Shown here: piece by piece, positions 26,537-33,112 of the stretch | How positions within the stretch are numbered: position 1 is the first letter of the stretch | Layout of the letters: each line of letters begins with the position of its first letter | IMG/VR virus record: IMGVR_UViG_3300009159_000187 | Span: 1 to 33,112 of that record | Source: a virus | Length of the DNA stretch: 33,112 nucleotides | Strand: one strand, 5' to 3' | Notes under the pieces: generated by a model | The model's input: the letters and a program-made list of their open reading frames with translations, nothing else | The model's database searches: none | Told to the model about the DNA's origin: nothing | Program-made: the position numbers and the translations under genes

Positions 26537-26553
26537 TTATATATGCCTATACA

Positions 26554-29500
26554 TTATTTAATTTGTAATTCAGCCGGTGTCAATGCTGAAATAACAGTGA
26601 TATCGGTTGCTTGGGCGCAGTTAACAAATATTTCATAAGGGGCACTGCGTATCTCATACAATTCGCCAAAACTTAAATTTGGATCGTTGGGGACTAACAC
26701 TACCGAATTCACTAAATCACCTATTCTACTATGTAAGTAGGCACTTAACTCACTAAAATAAAATGTATCGCCAAAGTCCCAATTATCAATACTAAAATAA
26801 TTATTAAGTTCACCTAACACGGTTGTTCTTATTTCACTATCGCTGGCGGTAGTTGTTCCTGATTTAATAATCTTAATAGTTGCACGTAAATTAGGTGCAG
26901 CCTTATTACCAAACAATGGTTTAAATCTAACACTATTAAGAACTACACTATCAGTTAACATTTTATAAGTGTTAATATTACTGTATTCTTGATTCAATTC
27001 ATTGATAGTTGGTGGTGTTGGTTCTGGTATTACACCGGTAGTATCTTTAATCCAATTTTGATATTGAGTGTAATAACTCTGTGTTACTAGATACAAATCA
27101 ATGATATTAGTAGTTCCTGGATTAATACGTGTGGTATTATCTGATATGTGACGATATTGGAAATATAATCCTTGACGTCCAGTTTTAGCAACATAGTCTG
27201 ATAATTGAACAATATTAAATATATTGGCGCTAGTAGTATCGTTAACTGATTGGTAGAATTTATTCTCAAATAATGCAAAGAAAACACTACCAACCGGGAA
27301 TTCATACTTAACCGCACTAATATCTTGTAGTGTTGGGAATGATGCTAGTATCAAGGTACTATCTATCATAACATATCTAGTTAACATATTTGTGTCTACA
27401 ATGCGTTGGAAAAACACATAATAAAATATATTATCAAATCCGGTTACATATCCAGTTACATCTCTAAAGAAATCTGGATCTTGAATAACGTTGCCCATGC
27501 TAGCATCGATACTAGAAACTTCTACGCTATAGTCATCTACATAACCATCACTCTCTGTTGGTTGTCCTACTACACGTAGTTTTAAATCTTTGGGGAACGG
27601 AGCATTACTTGTAGGCTGGCTATTAGATTTTAATATATTAATATAATCTTGCATTATCTTACCAGTCAACGGATCATATATTAGTTTGGATCTATCAAAA
27701 CTAAATCTAATATCAGATACGCTAGCAAAATAATAAGAAAGACTTTTATAAGTTACTCTGTAGTTGTTAGACCCCAAACTTTGAAACTTTACAAAATGTC
27801 TAGGAGCATCATATGCACCTATACTCCAACGATTCTGATTTGCAAGTAATGTGTTATCGAACAGCAAGGTAAAATTTTTATTTAAATTAATTTCAGTGAT
27901 ACAATCTTGTACTACCGTTGTAGGGATTGAATTACTAAAACTAGGTATTACTGTAGTTAATCTTGCTTTTGTTGGAATAGGGCTTGATAATATAACCGGA
28001 CCTAATCCATTACTCAACACTCCCTCTCCGTTATTTGATCCGTCACCGGTTACACTAACCACGCTTGTCCAAATATGTTTTACGTCTTGAGGACCTGATA
28101 ATCCTTCAATCAACATATTTGAGTATTGGTCAAAGTAATAACCTTCTGGTGGAACAAAACGCAACAATGCTCCGGGTGTTATATATTGTGCATTACCTGA
28201 TACATACGTACCTATCTGTGCGGGTCCTGCATAATTATATAAATAACCTGTGGTCTCTGTTGCATTATATGTTGTTTGTTGCCAATAATATATATATTGA
28301 TAACTGACTGGTGGAAAATCTACCCACGGATAACGTTGTATATAATATTGATATGCTCTATGACCACCTAGAATATTAGCTAGTGTTTCTGTTAAGAAGT
28401 TAATAATTTCACTAGTAGTATTTGGATTGAAGTTTACATAACCTTCTGACTCATCTAGGTAAAGACCACCGTCATCCGCAAAGTCATTTGTACTAGAAAA
28501 CTTTCCACTAGGATCTAGTAAATCAAAGTTACGACTAACACCAACGCTAGTACGATTCAATGCTTTACTTTTAATAATAGAACTGTATAATGTAAATGGG
28601 AAGTTGTTATAATCTTCACCATTAACCATACGATTTTGACTATAGTATCTTTGAGGTGCACGTGTTTTAATATTAGTAGCAGATTCACGTGTTTGTGCAT
28701 TAGTAACCGGTAAAGGTAATTCTAATGTCATTAATAATGTTTCTGTTCTACCTGTTCTGCTAACATAACGTAAAGTAATATTGACACCTTGGAATTCGCT
28801 AGGATCAATTGTATAGGTTAATCCATTGCTTGTACGAATGTATGCACTAAAATTACCAATTGGTATTTCACTAAAGACTCCATCACCAAAATGATAGCTT
28901 ACTTGGTCACTAAATCTAGAGGTTACACTAAAGATTTTCTTTTTGTTGTTGTTTTCTGTGCTACCCAAATTAGCAAAAACGCTGTCTACCTTTGACCATT
29001 CAGTTAATGCGTCTGTGATACTGTCTACAGCATACAACCATGTATCATCGTTATTGACTCCGGAAACATCTAAGTCAACTACTTGGTTGCTTATTTGTTC
29101 AGCTATGTTAAAATTATAAGTTTGTAGTGTCCCTTGTTTAAAATACATAAAGAACCCTGTACTAGGACTACCAAATCCTAATTTATCATTTCTATATAAA
29201 ATATTAAAAGTTCGATCCGGAGCAGGACTTTTTTCGTAAAGTGTATTTTTATTCAAACTAGTTACACTAACACATTCAAAATTCATACTAGAGCCATCTA
29301 CCGTTGCACTAAAAGGTGTTGTAGCTACTGCACCAGCTGGTAATCTTATACTGTATTCATCTGTTTTTATATCTAATAATGTTTGGCTATTACCGGGTCT
29401 ACCTATACGTTGAGCATCAATTAAGGTAGCATTTAATACTGTATTAAATTGTTCTTGCCAATTTGGATTTGCCGGATCGTTCCATAGTACATTTAAGTTA

Positions 29501-29913
29501 GTTAAACTTACACCGTTAATATCACGTAATGATTCGGTTGTTTGTAGCGATACTATTTTTAAGAATCCTTGACCTGCATTGTTTCTTTTTGGAGTATATC
29601 CAACTAAGTTGGCAAGTTTGATGACACTATCTCTGCGTTCTGCTGTGTCAATAAAATTTTCACGGGTATTTAAATCACCACGGAAAGCAAGTCCTTGACC
29701 CATAAATGCTATAATATCAAGCAACGCAATATATTCACTGCTCTCTACATAGTCATTAAACGTTTCAGGGTAATATGCACGTAAGTAATCTACGAAATTC
29801 TTACGTAGGGACTCATAATCATAGCTTTGAAAATCGGCTTGGCTATAGGTTTTATAGATTGATTTCCAATCATTTACACCAAATACGCTTGCTTGTCTAG
29901 AACTTGTTGCCAT
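26554..29913 (-). CDS. 6: Baseplate wedge protein, gp6 family (1,119 aa)
   Basis: T4 gp6 dimers connect neighbouring wedges into the ring around the baseplate hub. The N-terminal 130 residues carry the family pattern: YESLRKNFVDYLRAYYPETF, SSEYIALLDIIAFMGQGLAF, LNTRENFIDTAERRDSVIKL and VGYTPKRNN. The C-terminus shows the matching closing region: DFGDTFYFSELSAYLHSRI, VNSVVLVPND, FGELYEIRSAPYEIFVN and ATDITVISALTP. T4 gp6 has about 660 residues, so the middle (roughly residues 350-950) has grown by several hundred residues, rich in Tyr, Asn and Thr. The gene starts after a late-promoter motif and ends 17 bases before the giant gene. The order gp5-like, gp25, gp6 supports the assignment. Confidence 0.9.
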   Translation of the reverse strand: MATSSRQASVFGVNDWKSIYKTYSQADFQSYDYESLRKNFVDYLRAYYPETFNDYVESSEYIALLDIIAFMGQGLAFRGDLNTRENFIDTAERRDSVIKLANLVGYTPKRNNAGQGFLKIVSLQTTESLRDINGVSLTNLNVLWNDPANPNWQEQFNTVLNATLIDAQRIGRPGNSQTLLDIKTDEYSIRLPAGAVATTPFSATVDGSSMNFECVSVTSLNKNTLYEKSPAPDRTFNILYRNDKLGFGSPSTGFFMYFKQGTLQTYNFNIAEQISNQVVDLDVSGVNNDDTWLYAVDSITDALTEWSKVDSVFANLGSTENNNKKKIFSVTSRFSDQVSYHFGDGVFSEIPIGNFSAYIRTSNGLTYTIDPSEFQGVNITLRYVSRTGRTETLLMTLELPLPVTNAQTRESATNIKTRAPQRYYSQNRMVNGEDYNNFPFTLYSSIIKSKALNRTSVGVSRNFDLLDPSGKFSSTNDFADDGGLYLDESEGYVNFNPNTTSEIINFLTETLANILGGHRAYQYYIQRYPWVDFPPVSYQYIYYWQQTTYNATETTGYLYNYAGPAQIGTYVSGNAQYITPGALLRFVPPEGYYFDQYSNMLIEGLSGPQDVKHIWTSVVSVTGDGSNNGEGVLSNGLGPVILSSPIPTKARLTTVIPSFSNSIPTTVVQDCITEINLNKNFTLLFDNTLLANQNRWSIGAYDAPRHFVKFQSLGSNNYRVTYKSLSYYFASVSDIRFSFDRSKLIYDPLTGKIMQDYINILKSNSQPTSNAPFPKDLKLRVVGQPTESDGYVDDYSVEVSSIDASMGNVIQDPDFFRDVTGYVTGFDNIFYYVFFQRIVDTNMLTRYVMIDSTLILASFPTLQDISAVKYEFPVGSVFFALFENKFYQSVNDTTSANIFNIVQLSDYVAKTGRQGLYFQYRHISDNTTRINPGTTNIIDLYLVTQSYYTQYQNWIKDTTGVIPEPTPPTINELNQEYSNINTYKMLTDSVVLNSVRFKPLFGNKAAPNLRATIKIIKSGTTTASDSEIRTTVLGELNNYFSIDNWDFGDTFYFSELSAYLHSRIGDLVNSVVLVPNDPNLSFGELYEIRSAPYEIFVNCAQATDITVISALTPAELQIK
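26555..26562 (-). promoter_or_regulatory. Possible weak late promoter (ATTAAATA) before the giant gene
   Basis: ATTAAATA matches the late consensus TATAAATA at 6 of 8, including TAAATA. It overlaps the gp6-like stop codon and ends 18 bases before the giant ATG, the same placement as the stronger sites. Reading through from the gp6 promoter is equally possible. Confidence 0.3.
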
Positions 29914-29930
29914 ATGTTTTCTCTTTTATA

Positions 29931-29938
29931 TATTTATC
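29931..29938 (-). promoter_or_regulatory. T4-type late promoter (GATAAATA) for the gp6-like gene
   Basis: GATAAATA in the context AAGATAAATA lies 17 bases before the gp6-like ATG at 29913, after the gp25 stop and a run of eight T. It matches the late consensus at 7 of 8. The leader would be short, with AGAG as a weak ribosome site. Confidence 0.6.
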
Positions 29939-29956
29939 TTAAAAAAAACATGGATT

Positions 29957-30409
29957 TTAGACTTGTTGGGCACGATTGCTAGCCTGGTCAAACAGTACTG
30001 CTAATTCAGTTGCGTTATTAAATGGGCTTACAGCCATTTCTATTTGAAGTAATATGCCACCTTCAACTTGCGTAACTACAACATCATTAATAATAACTCT
30101 AGGGTCTAATGCTCCTATTCGTTTTATCTCTTTTTCTAATTCAATTCTAACATCACTTGTGTTTGGTTCGAATACAAATGCCCATAATGTAGTGCCGTAG
30201 TCGGGGCGGCCGGGTTTTTGTCCTTGAGGAATATTTAACGCATTAATAAAATCAGTTATAACTAGTTCTTCATCAGTAGTTCTAAATTTCTTCCCCACAC
30301 GCTGGTTTTTAGCATAATCTGCGCTGGATGTATCGTTTGATCCACGAGCATAACCCAAAGTTTTTACATTTTCAACATGTTGTGTACTGAACCCAATGAA
30401 TACGGCCAT
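29957..30409 (-). CDS. 25: Baseplate wedge protein, GPW/gp25 family (150 aa)
   Basis: gp25 is the conserved inner wedge component that links the baseplate to sheath assembly and is shared with type VI secretion (TssE). Family features here are DEELVITDFINALNIPQGQ (residues about 45-63), the core FVFEPNTSDVRIELEKEI with the EPN turn (about 84-101), RVIINDVVV (107-115 region) and a final strand GGILLQIEMAV. The length fits (T4 gp25 is 132 aa). An AAGGA ribosome site precedes the ATG, and a late-promoter variant lies 18 bases upstream, overlapping the stop of the hub gene. It is followed by gp6, as in related aquatic phages. Confidence 0.92.
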   Translation of the reverse strand: MAVFIGFSTQHVENVKTLGYARGSNDTSSADYAKNQRVGKKFRTTDEELVITDFINALNIPQGQKPGRPDYGTTLWAFVFEPNTSDVRIELEKEIKRIGALDPRVIINDVVVTQVEGGILLQIEMAVSPFNNATELAVLFDQASNRAQQV

Positions 30410-30427
30410 ATAATATCCTTAATGAAA

Positions 30428-30435
30428 TATTTATG
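30428..30435 (-). promoter_or_regulatory. T4-type late promoter (CATAAATA) for the gp25-like gene
   Basis: CATAAATA, 7 of 8 to the late consensus, contains the TAA stop of the hub gene and ends 18 bases before the gp25 ATG. The leader carries AAGGA. The flank differs from the AAGATAAATA sites. Confidence 0.5.
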
Positions 30436-33112
30436 CTTTAGATAAATCAGCTATTTGTTGTCTCAAAGTTTCTTGTTTTTGCATACAGGCCTTGAATGCA
30501 TCTTCGGCAGACTTAGCCTGAGAAGAATCTACACCAAATTTAGTTTTTGCATCATAGAAATTCTTACGTGTTGTGAAATAATTGTCATTTTCTGTATCTA
30601 ATTCTTTCTTCAACGTATCATATTTTTTAGCTTGTTCTGCTGTTGGTACTTTGAATGCCCCTGGTGGTAAACTTCCAAAATTCAATCCCGGAACCTTATC
30701 ATCTCCTAACAATGATTTAGATTGTTCCATTAATGAACTAAAGTCAAATGTATCAGTAGATACTGTTGGTAATTTAACGTCTACTTGACCGCCCGACCCT
30801 ACTGCATTTAGTTGTCCTGCTAATTTTGATGCGTCGGCTGGGTCTAGTCCGGTACTAGCTAGAGCCTCCAATCCACCACCATTTAATTTACTCTTTAATC
30901 CATCAACACTAGAAGATAAATTTCCTCCACTAATAGAACCGGATATACTCTTAAAGGCATCTTTAATGTCTCCTGTTCCGGGAATACTAGGCTTATCTCC
31001 AAATCCAGAAGTCACACTACTGATAGAAGATAACCCTCCAAACAACCCAGTTAAACTAGGTGCTAATTTTTCACCTAATCCACTGATAGCAGTAAGAGAT
31101 TTAGACATAGCATCTTCGGGACTAGTGGCGCCGGCCGTAGCATTTTTCATAACATTGCCCGCGTCAATTGCTGATGCACGTAATGAACCGCCCGGGCCTA
31201 CTCCAAATAAACTAGTTAATTTCTCATTTACTCCACCTGGACTAGATGCAGATAATTCTGATTTCATTATTTGAGATTTAATGTCGGATGGTGTAGTAGA
31301 AGCAGGTGTGTTTTCTTCTTTAACTACCGTTAAGTTTTGAGGACCTTTAGTTAAGGGTTTTAGTGCGGCAGTCATAGTACCAAACACACCTGCAGCTATA
31401 CCTTTGAGTTTATCGGCTGCATCAAACCCTCCAAGTTTTACCCCACTTAGTGCAGTCATATTTTTTTCTGATAGTCCGGCTGCAAAATTGCCTGATGCAA
31501 TTAAATCTTTGGGTGATCCCGGAACCATATTAGTTAGTTGCGTTGCTAATCCGGTTAGTGATCCGGGAAGTGCGGCTCCTTGTTTAAAACTGTTAACATA
31601 AGACATAGTTGGGCCCACACCTAGACTAGCGGCACTCATTAATAATCCCCCTACTTGGGAAGCGTTTTCACCCCCAGTTATTACTCCGGTAGCTTTTAAT
31701 CCCATTTCGCTAGATTTCAATAAATCGATACCTGATTTACTTTGAGCCATTGGGTTGGACAAATATTGATTAACATTTTTAATACCATCTTTACCCGTGA
31801 ACAAATTACTAGGCATTGCTTCTGCGATTGACTTACCGTTTTGTATACCTGCATTTGCTACAACAGATGCGCCGGGCTTTAATAGTCCTGCTTGTTCAAG
31901 CTGTGTTGGATTAAGAGCAAGGCTACCCAATGCCGCAGTTTTTATACCTTGCCCTGAAGTTAACACCCCTGCACCTTGTACTAACGCAGGACCAAACGGA
32001 CCGGCTACTGCTGTCAACGCCATCTGTGATACTAAACTGCTACTGGCACCTTTACCAATTGAATCTGAAATTGCTCCTATGTTAGGAACTGTTGCTGACA
32101 TTGATGAACTAGTTAATGACTTAGTATTCAACACAGTTGATGCATTATTAACTGCACTCGCGGCTGATGTAGGTGGACTAGGAAAATTACTAGAGGATTT
32201 TAAATCAGCTTTAGCATCTGTACCTTGTCCTGCGTGTGCCCATGGCATATGAGCCGGAGCACGACTTGTAATACTAGATAACTTACCGGGAGCAGGTACA
32301 TATCCTTTCTTAGCGTCTTCCAATGTATCAGTATGCGCTACGATAGGTAATTGTTTTACTTCCTCAGGGTTCAATGACATTTCACCGCTATTAAGTTTTA
32401 CATCAGGTCCACCGTTAACATAAACAGTACCTTTAGATTTTAAACCCATATCGCCGGCGCTTGCTATAGCTATTTTACTTTCCACACGAACAGTATGGTC
32501 ACCCTTAGTATAACCCCTGTAATTAGTTCCTACATAGTTTGTAGTTTCTTTTAAACTTTCTATTTTGACATTTTCTGCTGACAAGTTTAAATCTTTTGCG
32601 GCGTTAATATTAATATTTCTATCTGCATGTAAGTTTAAATCGCCCATTGTTCTTATGTTAACACTATTAGTAGAGTACATATCAATTGTACCTTCTTTAC
32701 CTAATTCGATATAACTTTGTCCGTTAGCATGAATAATTGTTATTAATTCTGCCGCATCATTCATCATTATCATATGACCGGTACCAGTTCTAAATCTCAT
32801 CAGCTGGTCTTTACCATAGATATCACCGTCATCCATAACCAATGTATGTCCACCGCGTCTACCTGTAATTTTGAAGTTCTCATTTGGAGTACTGTCATTA
32901 GCAATAGCATCGGCAATAGAACGGTCATCGTATCCGCCTTGATATATAGGTCTACCGGGAGTACTCATTCCAAATACACGACTAGGGCTTTCACGATTTG
33001 CACTACTTGATATTGTTCCCCTATCTGGGTCACGTATTAAACCTTGACGATTTAATATTGCCGCCTGATAACTATGTACAGGTCTATATTGAGTAGAAAG
33101 AGCAGGATTGAG
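30431..33112 (-). CDS. 5: gp5-like baseplate hub/spike protein, N-terminus cut by window edge (893 aa visible)
   Basis: The frame stays open through the right edge: 48 residues precede the internal Met at 32968 without a stop, including ANRESPSRVFGMSTPGRPI, so the true start lies outside. From visible residue about 82 to 245 there are short beta repeats (GRRGGHTLVMDDGD, GHMIMMND, YIELGKEGTIDMYS, VNIRTMGDLNLHADRNI, KDLNLSAENVKIES) typical of the gp5/VgrG triple-stranded beta-helix that forms the membrane-piercing needle. After that comes about 600 residues rich in Ser, Ala, Gly and Lys, then a charged C-terminal coiled-coil-like segment (EQAKKYDTLKKELDTEND onward). T4 gp5 has 575 residues and ends with the beta-helix, so the long tail is unusual. 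Any OB-fold or lysozyme domain would be beyond the edge. Confidence 0.85.
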   Translation of the reverse strand, partial: LNPALSTQYRPVHSYQAAILNRQGLIRDPDRGTISSSANRESPSRVFGMSTPGRPIYQGGYDDRSIADAIANDSTPNENFKITGRRGGHTLVMDDGDIYGKDQLMRFRTGTGHMIMMNDAAELITIIHANGQSYIELGKEGTIDMYSTNSVNIRTMGDLNLHADRNININAAKDLNLSAENVKIESLKETTNYVGTNYRGYTKGDHTVRVESKIAIASAGDMGLKSKGTVYVNGGPDVKLNSGEMSLNPEEVKQLPIVAHTDTLEDAKKGYVPAPGKLSSITSRAPAHMPWAHAGQGTDAKADLKSSSNFPSPPTSAASAVNNASTVLNTKSLTSSSMSATVPNIGAISDSIGKGASSSLVSQMALTAVAGPFGPALVQGAGVLTSGQGIKTAALGSLALNPTQLEQAGLLKPGASVVANAGIQNGKSIAEAMPSNLFTGKDGIKNVNQYLSNPMAQSKSGIDLLKSSEMGLKATGVITGGENASQVGGLLMSAASLGVGPTMSYVNSFKQGAALPGSLTGLATQLTNMVPGSPKDLIASGNFAAGLSEKNMTALSGVKLGGFDAADKLKGIAAGVFGTMTAALKPLTKGPQNLTVVKEENTPASTTPSDIKSQIMKSELSASSPGGVNEKLTSLFGVGPGGSLRASAIDAGNVMKNATAGATSPEDAMSKSLTAISGLGEKLAPSLTGLFGGLSSISSVTSGFGDKPSIPGTGDIKDAFKSISGSISGGNLSSSVDGLKSKLNGGGLEALASTGLDPADASKLAGQLNAVGSGGQVDVKLPTVSTDTFDFSSLMEQSKSLLGDDKVPGLNFGSLPPGAFKVPTAEQAKKYDTLKKELDTENDNYFTTRKNFYDAKTKFGVDSSQAKSAEDAFKACMQKQETLRQQIADLSKA

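Noticed and set aside
26534-26541. TATAAATG, 7 of 8 to the late promoter consensus
   Set aside because: It contains the start codon of the giant gene, so a transcript from it would begin inside the gene and could not encode the full protein.
27087-27317. A 76-codon minus-strand frame inside the gp6-like gene
   Set aside because: It is out of frame with a well-supported gp6-family region and has no family match or ribosome site.
29941-29960. Run of eight T after the gp25-like gene as a terminator
   Set aside because: No GC-rich stem precedes the T run on the coding strand, and the next gene has its own promoter motif immediately after.
31797-32252. A 151-codon plus-strand open frame antisense to the hub gene
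   Set aside because: It lies opposite a low-complexity Ser/Ala/Gly-rich coding region, where antisense frames stay open by composition. It has no recognisable domain, and every supported gene is on the minus strand. The other plus-strand frames in the window were rejected for the same reason.
32966-32968. ATG at 32968 as the start of the hub gene
   Set aside because: The same frame continues upstream to the window edge without a stop, and the upstream residues (RESPSRVFG) look like part of the conserved protein, so this Met is internal.
30431-33112. A lysozyme domain in the gp5-like protein
   Set aside because: Nothing in the 893 visible residues resembles a T4-type lysozyme; such a domain could only be in the part outside the window.
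1-33112. tRNA genes, CRISPR arrays, IS elements, integrase or attachment sites
   Set aside because: The genes are packed with gaps no longer than about 50 bases, and no cloverleaf, spaced direct-repeat array, transposase or recombinase motif was seen on either strand.

Overview
This window reads as part of the late, virion-building region of an AT-rich T4-like contractile-tailed phage (Caudoviricetes, myovirus morphology). The closest family resemblance I recognise is to marine and freshwater T4-like phages such as cyanomyoviruses and pelagimyophages. The support is a gp25-family baseplate wedge protein, a gp6-family wedge protein, a gp5-like hub beta-helix, T4-type late-promoter octamers, and several short proteins typical of those phages. 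No host genes, tRNAs, IS elements or CRISPR arrays were seen. The host cannot be determined. Every gene lies on the minus strand, so transcription runs from the right edge to the left edge. No intergenic gap exceeds about 50 bases.

Transcription order, right to left. (1) Baseplate block, 33112-26554: the C-terminal part of a gp5-like hub/spike protein (cut by the right edge), gp25-like and gp6-like. (2) One uninterrupted 16.7 kb gene, 26536-9794, encoding 5,580 residues in the position where T4 has gp7. It is built from many beta-rich modules, including two different propeller-like repeat regions. (3) Fibre/adaptor block, 9779-6728: a 49-aa protein, a 206-aa protein that shares a short motif with it, a 405-aa fibre-like protein and a 340-aa structural protein. 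(4) A tightly overlapping modification cassette, 6680-1: a 101-aa conserved phage protein, two glycosyltransferase-like proteins, a 114-aa unknown, a third glycosyltransferase-like protein, a twitch-type radical SAM protein, an SGNH-hydrolase-like protein, a 33-aa basic peptide and a NodU-type carbamoyltransferase (cut by the left edge).

Blocks 1-3 should build the tail baseplate and its fibres. Most of their transcription units begin at the 10-mer AAGATAAATA or a close variant, usually placed at the stop codon of the gene upstream. In block 4 all but one of the junctions between genes overlap (ATGA, TAATG, 8-20 nt); the 33-aa gene and the carbamoyltransferase are 1 nt apart. This suggests translational coupling and co-production of enzymes that could decorate a glycan or a virion protein; the substrate is unknown. 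Three small or edge genes were found by direct reading: the 33-aa gene, the 49-aa gene and the left-edge carbamoyltransferase. The hub gene was also extended past an internal Met to the right window edge.
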